64,000 nt of DNA from Puccinia triticina (taxonomy: Eukaryota; Basidiomycota; Pucciniomycetes; Pucciniales; Pucciniaceae), in the NCBI RefSeq assembly GCF_026914185.1, contig NC_070565.1, positions 2,542,001 through 2,606,000 of the forward strand. Reading direction: 5' to 3'. The position numbers and the translations under genes are program-made. Shown here piece after piece: positions 41,871 through 52,839 of the stretch. Below the pieces are notes generated by a model. It did no database searches. It was given only the letters and a program-made list of their open reading frames with translations, and was not told the DNA's origin. Each line of letters opens with the position of its first letter. Position 1 is the stretch's first letter.

Positions 41871-42777
41871 AACCTTGTTTTGACTCCATATTCAGTTTCC
41901 CCATGCAATTTTAACCCTAGTTACGACTTACCATTTCTTTGTAACTCTACTCCTTCCCTGAGTTCTTGAGTTATGCTGCGCATGCGCAGTTGTGACGTGT
42001 AAGCGCTACAAGGCGCGCCAAACCACATGTACATATGTAATTAGATAAGAAAACTGAAAATCTTTGAAGTCAGGATCACCCTTGCCTGAGGAGGATCTAC
42101 AGACTTCAGACACGCAGAACCACACCCCCATATATTATAACCCAGGATCACCACCAAAGAGGATACCACTCTCCCAGTACACCTACTGTCACAGGGGCCT
42201 AGGATATTGACAGTAAGTATCACTCTTTCACTGAACCTTGATTATCTCAGAGGTACAACTCTGTGTCTCTTTGATTGCTCTCTCTCCCTGCTTTCTTTTG
42301 CTCTTCTTTGATCACAGGTCTGTCTACATATATCTTTCTGCTACTATTCATCCTTCTTTTTCTGTGGTTTTTGTAGGAAACCAACCACATAGGTTTTTCT
42401 TTAAAGAACCTTGAATATCCAGATAGAACTCTAAACAATTGTGGCTTATTAGACTTGTCTAATTCAGATGCCCTCCACGTTTCTTTGGTGAGAGGAGGCT
42501 GTTGCACTCTCTATCACAGCTTGGCAGCACTCCCTTAAGGAGTTAGCATTGCCAGTGGAAGTTAGTACCCACCAGAATATCATTGAAAATCTGCATATCT
42601 TGACTCTGCTCTTCCTCTCTTTCTCTCTTTTTCTCATCTCTAATATTGGTATTTTCTTTATCCCAAGAAATCCAAATATTGCCCAACCATTTCCTTGTGT
42701 CCTGTTGTCACTATAGACACTCAGGCTCACATTTATCTTGTCAATTGTTGAAAGGGTGGCTTCTTTGGTGTGTTTTG
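41871..42777. other. Inserted or diverged segment of the MULE, unresolved
   Basis: Minus frames 42730-42464 (SVYSDNRTQGNGWAIFGFLG) and 42507-42247 (KETWRASELDKSNKPQLFRV) look coding but are unrecognised. A TGCGCATGCGCA palindrome lies at 41978-41989. It could be a further insertion between the SWIM and OTU parts; no boundaries were found. Confidence 0.3.
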
Positions 42778-43336
42778 TGTTAAGATTTCAGCTCTACAAG
42801 TGGAGGCGACGAAAAGGGGGGGGGCTATCTGGAGTTGAACAGATAGGAAAAAGGAGCAGGGTTGAGGTTGTTGAATGTCAGAATTCTGACTTCATCTTCC
42901 GCTCACATTATCTGTCTGGCCAAGTGGCCCCTGTTTCCTGTCCGACCAAGTGGTCAAATCATGTCCTGTCCTGTTGTCACCTGTTCAGTTACCTGTTCAG
43001 TACCCTGTTCCTGTCCCCTGTTCCTGTCCCCTGTTCCTGTCACCTGTTCCTGTCACCTGTTCTGATTTGTTTGGCCGAGTGGCCATGACTTGTCTCCTGT
43101 TCCCTGTCACCAGTTACTGTCACCTGTCCTGTCCCCTGTTACTATTGTTAGGCCCCCCTTTGAATCTTGCTGGGGGGCTCTCTAGTTGTTTGGTCAAAGT
43201 CCGCTCCTTGGACATGAAATAAAAATCATAAAGTCTGAGCCCCAACAACCTCTTTTCAAGCTCCTTGGTCCTATCAGTCACCCCAGATAGTCCCTCCCTC
43301 CTTGTTGCCTCTTTTTGTTGAGCTGAAATCTTAACA
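42778..43336. repeat. Solo LTR, 559 bp, with 17-bp inverted termini
   Basis: It starts TGTTAAGATTTCAGCTC and ends with the exact complement, and a perfect 5-bp duplication TTTTG flanks it (42773-42777, 43337-43341). TG...CA ends with a 5-bp duplication point to a solo LTR; the 17-bp inverted terminus is unusually long. Repeats of CCTGTTCCTGTC fill 42955-43140. It lies within the MULE. Confidence 0.8.
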
Positions 43337-43387
43337 TTTTGTGATGGGGTGCATGCTTAGGGGAAATGAAAAATGACATTAGCTGAG

Positions 43388-43510
43388 AAATTAATCCAAC
43401 TCCCAGAATTATTCCTCCGACTCCCAAAGTTGTCACTCCAACTCCCAAAGTTGTCACTCCAACTCCCAAAATTAGAAATCGGACTCCCAAAATTAAAAAT
43501 CTGGCTCCCA
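43388..43510. repeat. 21-bp tandem repeat, left arm
   Basis: About five units of CCAACTCCCAAAGTTGTCACT and variants. They are the inverted counterpart of the array at 45005-45172. Confidence 0.8.
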
Positions 43511-44101
43511 AAAATTCTGCACCTCCCTCCAGCGGCGGCTCACCTGAATATGCAATTGGGGATGAAACTCCCCAACGCCAATTCTGCTGCCAGAGGCCAT
43601 GATCCCAGCAATTTGGTGCTTGCAAGGGATCCCTGTGTGTTTGTGGTAGTCTCCATTGCACTGCTTGTTCTTACCTTTGAGTTTCTGCGCCTCCACTAGA
43701 TTGTTGAAGGCCTTGCAAAGCGCGTAGTTGGTGATGACACCGCAGCAGTTGTGGAAAATTTTGGGGAGGTAACGCAGCGTTGTGATCTTCTGCTGATGGA
43801 ATTTTGCGGCAATTTTGTGGTACTGAGATTTAAGAGCATTTCTGATGAGAGTGATGACCAAGGTAAAGCTGTGCTGGGGGCCAAGAAAATGAGATTTGAT
43901 AAAAGTGTGCACCAATTATGTACATTCAAGAAGTTGTGCAGTTGTCAAAATGGGCCAGATTTCGAGTCCAGCACTTTGAGTAATGCTCCGCAACTCAGCG
44001 CCAGGTATCCATGACATATTTTTTGAAAGCTGAACCGTATTTTGTCAAGAATCTGTTGAAAGAGGAGCGGAAATCCGCCTTAGTTTGCAATTTCACAAAA
44101 T
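43493..44101 (-). pseudogene. MULE transposase, C-terminal part with SWIM zinc finger
   Basis: The frame 43915-43493 starts VHTFIKSHFLGPQHS (the conserved H-x-x-I/L-K segment after the third catalytic region) and continues to CNGDYHKHTGIPCKHQIAG, a SWIM-type C-x-C...C-x-H zinc finger. The segment 44101-43916 linking it to the DDE domain is out of frame. Confidence 0.72.
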
Positions 44102-44108
44102 TCAACCA

Positions 44109-44557
44109 TTAACCAATCATTTCCTTCTCTTGAGCTTGATCCTTGATTAATTTTGATGCTTTGGCGAGGAGATTCTTCTGGATATGCAACACGCAGAGCA
44201 TGAGATTTGTGTTGAGGGAGTTCATCAGAGCTTGTTCTTGATTGGTAATTACAACGGCTGGCGGAGGAATGTTGTGGGAGTTGAAGACAGCTAGCAAGGA
44301 TTTGAGAGCCCAATCGTAGAAAATTTTGGTTTCCTTGGCCATGAAACAGAACTTCACGCTGAAATTCTTGTTGGCCCCGGTGATTCCAGAGATGTGAAAC
44401 ACAGGCATCTGGTATTTTTTTGTCTTGTACATGCAGTCAAGGAGGATGATGTGGTGGTAAGCCGTTAGCAATTCAACAGATTTTGCATGACAAAAGAATA
44501 AAGCCTTGAGAATGCCGTCATCGTTGGTTTTGGTGGCCGTGGTGAAATCTGTGTCAA
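44109..44557 (-). pseudogene. MULE transposase DDE domain
   Basis: Contains KALFFCHAKSVELL, YHHIILLDCMYKTKKY (first catalytic Asp), PVFHISGITGANK, VKFCFMAKET, and VVITNQEQALMN. In active MULEs the last motif reads T-D-x-E; here the Asp codon is AAT (Asn, + strand 44241-44243). The frame ends in a stop at 44109. Inactive. Confidence 0.82.
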
Positions 44558-44881
44558 TCAGAGTTCTATTAAGATGGCTGACTGGACTGAGACCTTGAAG
44601 TGATTGAGTAGAGCTTTCCCGCGGCCTGAGTAGATTGTAGTGACGGTAGCTAGATTTTTTTCATTTGGGTGGGTCTTCTTCATTGCTTCAAGGATTCCCG
44701 CAGGTTTCAAGCTGGCTTCACCTAGTTTCTTCATTTCTTCATGAAGGGAAGGGGTGAGATTTTGATTGGACGTGTGGGCAGATGATTGTGAGCTGGATTT
44801 TTGACCGTGAATTTCCAGACATTCTTTTTTTTTTGAAAATAGGCAGCGGCAGAGAATGGGCAGTTGATTAATCTGGTTCAC
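44558..44881 (-). pseudogene. MULE transposase, N-terminal segment
   Basis: KKECLEIHGQKSSSQSS, LTPSLHEEMKKLGEASLKP, MKKTHPNEKNLATVTTIYSG: the region preceding the DDE domain in MULE transposases. Its N-terminal side is interrupted by the 21-bp repeat field. Confidence 0.65.
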
Positions 44882-45004
44882 GACGTGGTTGCTTTTTCTT
44901 TGCCTGGTCTTCTGTTTTGGTTGGGATTGCCACCCCTAGAATAATAACCAACCTGCAGAAAAATAAGTGTCACAATCAGCCAGAAGGAAATTCAAAAAGG
45001 TAGC

Positions 45005-45172
45005 CAGAATTTCAAATTTGGGAGTCAGAATTTTCAATTTAGGAATCAGAATTTTCAATATGGGAATCAGAATTTTCAATTTGGGAATCAGAATTTTCAA
45101 TATGGGAATCAGAATTTTCAATATGGGAATCAGAATTTTCAATATGGGAGTTGGAATTTTAAAAAGGGGAGT
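45005..45172. repeat. 21-bp tandem repeat, right arm
   Basis: Seven units of GGGAATCAGAATTTTCAATAT and near variants. Being in-frame (7 codons), it leaves the minus frame open (PILKILI repeated). Its complement is the consensus of the array at 43388-43510, so the two arrays face each other across the transposase core. Confidence 0.85.
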
Positions 45173-45932
45173 TGGGTGATTTTTGCAGGGAAAAGGAGGA
45201 AAAAGAGCGCTTGGACAGCGTAAAAGGAGGTAAAAGGAGGTACAAGCATCAGACACACCTGTCACACTCCCAAGTCTTACTTTTACCAGGAACACTCCTT
45301 CTGGTTGTGATGGACCTCTCAGCTGTAGTTGCGTATTTGGCATTGGGAGGGACAAGAACGTGTAAAGCAGATCTCCAGACTCTGGATCAACTTCAAACTT
45401 GTCCGCATCAAAAATTTTGACAACATTGGCAGCCGGATGATCACTTTTTCCGTCATATGCATCTATTTTGTCCTCAGAATCATCATTTTCTTCAAATTTT
45501 TTGGTGGAGTTTTCCTCAGTCTGATCAGCAGCGGTTTCAAGCGCATTTTCATCTAGATTTTGAGTTTTTTATGGCAAGTTTTCTTTGGTTTTTTTTTTTT
45601 TTTTAAATTTTCTTCAGTATCATCATCTAAACAAAAAGTTTGATCAGCATTATCTACAATATTTAAGCAGGATTCTAGCATTATTTCCTCCTTCATCTCT
45701 TCATAGAACTGATCTTGATTTTTTTCTTCCTTTGGCTCACTTTCATCATCTTGAAAAAAAAAAAAAAAAAAAACTTCTTCTTCTTCATCTTCACTTTCAT
45801 GTTTTTCTTTTTCTTCTGTTTGGTGAGCTTCAATAAGCTCCTGAGTGAGTTTGAGGAGCTTGGGATTGACAGTGTTGTTGGATCAGGAGGCCGGTGAGGC
45901 AATTTGGGTGAGAGGGAGAGCGTTGCTGGACA
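45173..45932 (-). pseudogene. MULE protein N-terminus (acidic leader)
   Basis: An ATG at 45932 opens MSSNALPLTQIASPAS, followed by a stop and then NPKLLKLTQELIEAHQT in the same frame. A Glu/Lys/Phe low-complexity stretch and SLPMPNTQLQLRGPSQPEG (about 45350) follow. A18 and T16 homopolymers at 45753-45772 and 45587-45604 disturb the frame. Confidence 0.5.
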
Positions 45933-46345
45933 TCTTAGTTTGGCTAGGGGTCACAGAGCGGGATGCAATCAATAGTACGTGCTAGAAATTGGCTAGAATC
46001 AAGTCTGGGTGTGCTAGGATTGTTGGGACGGTTTTTGAACGGCGGCGGGTGGTCTACAGCGGTCCTGGTTACTGGTGGGAGTCAGAGCGCTGAGGTGCGG
46101 GAGTCAAGGCAGGGATACACGTGTTGACTCCCGCGGGTGTTTGATTGGGGGATTGATTCCTGTTCTGGAGCGGGGGATTAGACCTCCGACTCCCCCCGGC
46201 GGACAAAAAATATACAAATGATTATTTTGGAAATTCAATTATCCGACTCCTGTTTGGGATTGCGGAATTACAATTCCGACTCCCAAAACGCCCCCGGATC
46301 AAAACGATTTGGTCATGAGGACCCGGGGGAGACGTCTCGAAGTGG
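45933..46345. other. Right MULE terminal region
   Basis: No gene. Contains GACTCCC-rich text and the terminal repeat candidate CCTGTTTGGGATTGCGGAAT at about 46239, after which the next LTR element starts. Confidence 0.4.
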
Positions 46346-47400
46346 TGTGAGAACTCCTTTGGGATGGGTTGGCAGTCCTTTGAGGGGGAAATAACAATAT
46401 GATATTCCAGCTAAGTAATACTACTGTTACGGGTGGTGTGAAAGACCTGCCCCTCTATTATACTACACAGAATTCTGACAACAAATTTATTTATTGTTGT
46501 GGTGTGACTTTTATGACAGAGAAAACTTGTATGTAGTAGTCTCTATCAGACCTAGATCAGTTTTAACAAGTACAAGATGCGTATACAACTTCTATATGGC
46601 GAGATGGGCAAAGAATATAATCAAGTGAGAATATGTTTTGTCGGGTTTTTAATGGTTTCAGCAGAGGGAAATGATGATGGAGTGTGGTATGAGATTTCTA
46701 TGTTAATGTATGATGACTGTGTCTTCCGTGATGATGGCAAAATGATGACTGGTGACCACTGAGCTGGGGTGCCTGGGTGATGATGGAAAAATGGTGGGAG
46801 GAGGGCCTCCTTATATATTCTTTTCTGAGTTATTTTTGCTGTTGAGGGCTGCACTTGAGGCATTTCTGCTGGTGGTGACCCTGTGGATTGCACTGCCTTC
46901 TGCCAGGGGTGCATAACTTAAACTGATGTTCCGCATGACCATGTGTGATTTGTACTTTTTAAGGCAAAGTCCACCTAGGTTGGTTGCACTGCCAAAGTGG
47001 AGGCTTTCTGACCGCATACATCGATGTAAGTTCCGTGCAAATCTGTTGAGTTGTTGAGTGGAGGCCTAGTCGATGCAGTTTCCAACGCGCAGGTTGCGCG
47101 AGGTGATCTGTAGCTAATAGTGGAGGCCTGCCTAACTAGTAAATCTAACTATACTCTTCTATATATGCATGCCTTTTATGATTTATATGAATTTCCACCT
47201 GGGTATGGCCTGTACTAAACCTATAATTGTAACTAACTTCTAAACTAAAAGAGCTAGCTGGGTAGTTGAAGTGAGTGACTAGGGTTAAGTTTGTATTTAG
47301 AATCTATTTCTCTAATAATATTCTATCATATGCTAGTATTGTAGGCTGTGAGTTGAGGTTTTGGCACTTTTGTTGCGCGCAACAGATCTGGATCACCACA
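46346..47400 (-). repeat. 3' LTR of the large LTR element
   Basis: 1055 bp. The reading frames found inside (46577-46762 + and 46914-46621 -) recur in the other LTR at 51703-51888 and 52040-51747 and are not genes. Single-base differences between copies are scattered. Confidence 0.92.
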
Positions 47401-48414
47401 TCCCCCCCCAAATTAATGCTGTCCACAGCATTCCTAAGCAAGCAACAAAACTGTTGAGTCCTTCCCGCTAAGAAATTTCTAGTCCACTGATGTTGTTTTA
47501 AGTCCTTGACAATTTTGTACAAGTTTCCATGCCTTCTTCCCTGTTCCTTGTGTTTTTCCAATTGGCTATTTGTGTTGCATTGAGTCAACTCCAAATCGGT
47601 ATTGTATCTTCCGATCTATACATCCTTTCTCTATCTCAAAATCTAGTATATGTATGTCCTATGTAAACCTATTCCCCCTGCCACTCCCAAATCAAAGGAT
47701 CCTAACGCTCTACGAGTATACTCTGTACCCCTGTCGTTGGCCCAAAGAAAAGGGATGTGGTTGATGATTCCCGACAAAAGTATAACATACGTCCCCCAGT
47801 TGATGAGTTAAACACTCTTGATTAACCTTCCCGCCAACTGGCTTCCCGTATTCCTATGTGTTTCTAAATAACTCTTTCCTTCTGTCACATCGTACTCCTT
47901 TTAAGGCCTAACTATACTTCTATTTCCTCTACTAAAGAAAAGGGTGATCTTGTCCAATATTACACCCATTTAAATTCTTCCCTATGTTTCCACGTCCTTC
48001 CATTTGATAATCCACGTAGTCCAGAAAATCAAGCTAGGATACCCTGTCTAAACCGTAATTTCTTCCTTCTTCATCCACTTCCTAAAAATTTCCTATCCAG
48101 TCCTGAACTCACTTTCTTGGCCAAACTCTTCTTCATATTCCTTGTTGTTATTGCTTGTGCTAGTACTACTCTCATATTTTCTTGTGTGCCTTCCTCATTT
48201 TATTTGATCTTCCAGTGATCTTATCTGAATTTCTTGCTTGTTATACATATTTTATCCAAAAGAAGTGATTCAGTACCTCTTGTTGTCCGTTGTATCTTCA
48301 TGTATGACTCCTGCACCGTTACTTATTGATATTTCCAACCAAAATTGATGTTAAGTTTTGAAATCATGTGATCTAGGTGAGCTGCTGATCTGTCTTCCTC
48401 TTGACACTGCAGCT

Positions 48415-48700
48415 TAGGGTCATGCAGGACCTAGGGATTCTTTCAAGTTGCAGTTTATGGTCATGCAGGACCCTGGGTTTTGCTTGAAATTTGCAGTTTA
48501 TGGTCTTGCAGGACCTTGGGTTTTCCTTGAATGTTGCAGTTTATATATGGTCTTTCAGGACCTTGGGTTTTGCTTGAAATTGCAGTTTATGGTCTTGCAG
48601 GACCCTGGGTTTTGCTTGAAAATTGCAGTTTATGGTCTTGCAGGACCCTGGGTTTTGCTTGAAAATTGCAGTTTATGGTCATGCAGGACCCCTCAATTGT
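48415..48700 (+). repeat. Tandem repeat of about 42 bp
   Basis: Six to seven units of GCAGTTTATGGTCATGCAGG plus ACCCTGGGTTTTGCTTGAAA(TT). It lies inside the LTR element. Confidence 0.85.
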
Positions 48701-48714
48701 CCACTTTGTTCTTC

Positions 48715-49440
48715 TTGTTGCAGGGAGTTCCGGATAGACGCTGCGCTGAGCTAGCATCTTTTTGCAAAAGCCGCGCGCGCTTCTGTTCGCTGTTCCGAGT
48801 GTCGCAACACTTGTGAAACCCCCTCACGACTTGCTGATACGGGCCTGTGATGCCCTTGCTGGCCCTCCGATCTTCGTCAAGTCCCGATCGATGCCAAGGA
48901 TGCTGCACCTCGCCCGACAGCCACCGGTACGCCCACGGCTCCGCCGACGATCGTCCCTTTTATTCTCCCTTTTTCCTTCGTTCTCGTTCCTGCCGTCTTA
49001 CTAATTTTGAATTTTTGAATTGATGGTTATGTACGAGCAGTGCCTCCACCTCGTAACCGCGGCCACGCTTGCTCATTGCCGAGCCTCTCAGCTTGCTTCA
49101 ACCGCCCGTATGGCCAAGTACTCCGCGATTGATTGACCTCCACCCTTGCAGAATCAAACTAAAAGATATCAAATACCAAAAAAACTGTTGTCCGCCGAAG
49201 CACCAATCCTCCGCGCGCATCCATTCTCAGCTCCCTCAAGACAAATCTGCTCTATTCGCTCGATGCCAAAACTTCTCCCCTGCGTCGTCAGCCATTTGTG
49301 CATAGGCCGATTATACACTCTGCACCGTCGTTAGCCTATCCTAGCCTGCGTCATCGACGATCTATCCGAGCTGTCCTCAGCTGATTTTTGAATATAAAAA
49401 GCAGCTCCATCGTCGCCGGTCTCTTCCCCCCTATGTCCTC
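48715..49440 (+). other. GC-rich island within the LTR element
   Basis: Base composition rises sharply compared with the AT-rich flanks. Short + frames (LIRACDALAGPPIFVKSRSM near 48830) look host-like, but none is long or recognised. It may be a captured host fragment. Confidence 0.35.
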
Positions 49441-49489
49441 GTTTCTTGTGTAAGCTTTCTGCTACTGAATATCCAAGGCTGTGTTGTCA

Positions 49490-50230
49490 AGCATTTGTGC
49501 GTTTTAGGGACTCTTGTGGGACACTAAAATGTTTATTTGGTGAAAATATCCTCTGAGGGGGAAATAAATTGCTAATAGGTTGAAAGGCTATTACAACTTA
49601 CGGGTGGTTTGAAAGACCTGCCCCTCTAATGGTACTATGCAAATAACTAAGAGTCTTGTAATCAATATTTATAAAGATGTGGCTGATTCCAAGATAGATC
49701 TTACTTTTGTATAGTAATCTCTATCAGACCTAGATTCCTCAAATCACTATTCTTGCAGATCTGTTACAACTTCTGATGCTGGAGGGATAATGTAATCCAG
49801 TGGGATCAATTATGTAAAATACAATTGTTGTTGATGTTGGGTTGTTGATGAGAAGGTTGGTAATGATCTCTTCCTTAAGCAATCTCTTGATAAGGCACTT
49901 TAATCAATACTAGAGCTCCTGGTTGCTACTACACTACTACTACTTGTTATAATTGTTGTTGATGAAGTTGGTAATAATCTGTTCCTTAACAATCTCTTGA
50001 TAAGGCACTTTAATTACTACTAGAGCTCCTGACTACTACTACTACTACTGACTCAAACTTAACACTACCACTACCACTACCACTACCACTAAAATACCAC
50101 TAAACTACCACTGTAACTAAACTAACCACTGTGACCAAACCTCTGTAGGCTGATGGGGAAAAGTCTGATGAGGGGGGAAAGGGCCTCCTTGTATATTGAA
50201 GGGTGAGGGATTTTTGCTCCAGGGAAGCTC
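49490..50230 (-). repeat. Diverged LTR-like segment inside the large LTR element
   Basis: GAGGGGGAAATAA, TTACGGGTGGT-TGAAAGACCTGCCCCTCTA, TAATCTCTATCAGACCTAGAT and GGGCCTCCTTGTATATT occur in the same order as in the LTRs at 46380-46820. It is an older, related LTR, suggesting an earlier nested insertion or internal duplication. A (CTACCA)n-like microsatellite lies at 50063-50095. Confidence 0.65.
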
Positions 50231-50235
50231 CTCAT

Positions 50236-50540
50236 GAGGGATTATTGCTGCAGGGGATCTCAACTACACAGCCTCTCATGCATGTACTGCGCTGCATGTA
50301 CAAACAACGAGGGGTTTATGCTGCAGGAGACACTCAACTACACAGCATCTGCATGCGTGTGCTGCACTGCCTTACAAACAATGAGGGATTTATGCTGCAG
50401 GAGACGCCTCCTGTACATCTTATCTACCTGCATATGATGTGCTTCATGTACAAACAATGAGAGATTTATGCTGCATGAGGCGCTTGAGCTACACAGCACT
50501 TTCATGCATGTACTGCGCTGCATGATGTCATGTGTTGCTA
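50236..50540 (+). repeat. Minisatellite of about 75 bp, four units
   Basis: Units start near 50236, 50309, 50383 and 50458 with GAGGGATTTATGCTGCAGGAGAC, followed by ACACAGCATCTGCATG and GTACAAACAATGA. Confidence 0.8.
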
Positions 50541-51471
50541 TGCAACCAAGCCATCTTTCATCCTCTTCCACACACTCTGCATCCACTGTCTAACCTGTTC
50601 CATTCCCAATGTTGAGGGTCAAGGCCTCTCCTCCCATCTTGCTCCTTCTTCCCTTCTTCCCCCGCACTGTATTACACACTCCCTCTACTATAATACCTCT
50701 GCAATGGGCTTTTGGCATTGTCACACATATGGAACACCACAGCGTAGGCCGATCATTTGATTCCACAATCCCCTGTTTATCCTCAAATATATAAAAAATA
50801 GCACCATAGTCGCCTATCCTTTCCCCCGTGATTGAATCCATTGATGACTGTTCTTCCCTGCTATCGGCACCAACACTGTTGTATATAAAAACCCTTGCAG
50901 TTGTAAGATCTTGTCCGCTAGGTCCTGGCCAAAAGAAGCCGCAAAAAAAAAACCCTGCTAATACATGAAACTTTCCCAATTCTATCTGCTGTTCCATTGC
51001 AAGTGACATCTACCATAATTCTCCTTTGTATCTATTCTTCTCTACTTTGTGTATTAATTCTAATGTTACTAATTATGAACAAAAGTTGAGTTTTACAAGC
51101 GCAAGATAGTTCACTGTTTTAAAAAATGTGTTTGAACCAGCCAAAGAGAGAGCTTGTTTCCTGCCACAATGTATTGAAATTGGATGAATGTAATGTGAAC
51201 TCTTGGCAACCTGAATGAGAAGCACTCTGGATGATTTTGATAGTACTTTTGTACAAAATTCTAAACAGTTTAACCTCTTGTCTGGGAGGCTTGTGCTGTA
51301 TCTGATCCGTAGAAAGTGATTTTCTGATTTTCCAAATTGAAGTCCTAGAGTGCTCCTGTCACAACTGTCCTCTTGAGGTTAGCCGCGGTACGTTATAGGT
51401 TCTTTGTTGTTGATCTTGATGATGATTTACTGATCTTCTTGAAGGTTGTTGGCCACTGTTGGGACACCAGA
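50541..51471. other. LTR-element interior near primer site, no recognised gene
   Basis: A minus frame 51009-50590 (139 codons, FFWPGPSGQDLTTARVFIYN) is open but matches no gag or pol domain I know. The 3' end is the probable primer-binding region. Confidence 0.3.
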
Positions 51472-52528
51472 TGTGAGAACTCCTTTGGGATGGGTTGGCA
51501 GTCCTTTGAGGGGGAAATAACAATATGATATTCCAGCTAAGTAATACTACTGTTACGGGTGGTGTGAAAGACCTGCCCCTCTATTATACTACACAGAATT
51601 CTGACAACAAATTTATTTATTGTTGTGGCGTGACTTTTATGACAGAGAAAACTTGTATGTAGTAGTCTCTATCAGACCTAGATCAGTTTTAACGAGTACA
51701 AGATGCGTATACAACTTCTATATGGCGAGATGGGCAAAGAATATAATCAAGTGAGAATATGTTTTGTCGGGTTTTTAATGGTTTCAGCAGAGGGAAATGA
51801 TGATGGAGTGTGGTATGAGATTTCTATGTTAATGTATGATGACTGTGTCTTCTGTGATGATGGCAAAATGATGACTGGTGACCACTGAGCTGGGGTGCCT
51901 GGGTGATGATGGAAAAATGGTGGGAGGAGGGCCTCCTTATATATTCTTTTCTGAGTTATTTTTGCTGGTGAGGGCTGCACTCGAGGCATTTCTGCTGGTG
52001 GTGACCCTGTGGATTGCACTGCCTTCTGCAAGGGGTGCATAACTTAAACTGATGTTCCGCATGACAATGTGTGATTTGTACCTTTTAAGGCAAAGGCCGC
52101 CTAGTTTGGTTGCACTGCCCAAGTGGAGGCTTTCTGACCGCATGCATCGATGTAAGGTCCGCGCAAATCTGTTGAGTTGTTGAGTGGAAGCCTAGTTGCT
52201 GCAGTTCCAACGTGCAGGTTGCTTGAGGTGATCTGTAGCTAATAGTGGAGGCCTGCCCAACTAGTAAATCTAACTATGCTCTTATATATATGCATGCCTT
52301 TTATTATTTATATGACTTTCCACCTGGGTATGGCCTGTACTAAACCTATAATTGTAACTAACTTCTAAACTAAAAGAGCTAGCTGGGTAGTTGAAGTGAG
52401 TGACTAGGGTTAAATTTGTATGTAGAATCTATTTCTCTAATAATATTCTACCATATGCTAGTATTGTAGGCTGTGAGTTGAGGTTTTGGCAGTTTTGTTG
52501 CGCGCAACAGATCTAGTGGATCACCACA
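51472..52528 (-). repeat. 5' LTR of the large LTR element
   Basis: 1057 bp; paired with 46346-47400. One small insertion (AGTG near 52515) and scattered substitutions separate the two. Confidence 0.92.
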
Positions 52529-52839
52529 GCGGTCTGCGGGACGTAAACTCCATTTGAGAGGCAATTTTGCAATTTATGGGAGTTGATTCCTCAGCCCCCT
52601 TTTTTACATCACAAGGATGCCTCCAAACACTCTGATAATTATAGGAGAGGATAATGAGGACTCCCTCTTTTGATTTATCAAAAACAAAAGCCCAAATAGC
52701 CCTCTCTTTTTGGGGGAGAACGCTGTGCGCAAAGGAATTGCCAGCTCGTGCGCACAGCCGGCCTCAACATCAAGAGACGGTTGATTCTATGCGCCAAGAG
52801 TTTTTCGCTGCTGCGCAACGTAGATCCAAGAATTAACAA

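Larger units (their letters stand above)
33553..46290 (-). mobile_element. MULE transposon with OTU-like domain, carrying nested insertions
   Basis: The transposase gene runs on the minus strand from about 45932 to 34489. Inverted copies of ATTGTAATTCCG followed by ATCCCAAACAGGAG occur at 33553-33586 and, complemented, at 46243-46278. They are taken as the element's termini. No 9-bp duplication was found. Inserted later are a hAT (34869-40866) and a solo LTR (42778-43336). Without these the element would be about 6.2 kb. Missing catalytic residues show that it is dead. Confidence 0.65.
46346..52528 (-). mobile_element. Large non-autonomous LTR retroelement
   Basis: Two direct LTRs of 1055 and 1057 bp, over 95 percent alike by eye, bound 4.07 kb. 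Both begin TGTGAGAACTCC and end GATCACCACA (+ strand). On the minus strand TTTGGGGGGGA precedes the left LTR (polypurine tract) and TGGTGTCCCAACAGTGG follows the right LTR (probable primer-binding side), so the element reads leftward. No gag, protease, RT or integrase is recognisable in the interior, so it resembles a LARD-type element. Flanking pentamers AGTGG and GCGGT do not match. Confidence 0.85.

Noticed and set aside
46577..46762. Small gene duplicated at 51703-51888
   Set aside because: Both copies are at the same position within the two LTRs of one element, so the duplication is that of the LTR.
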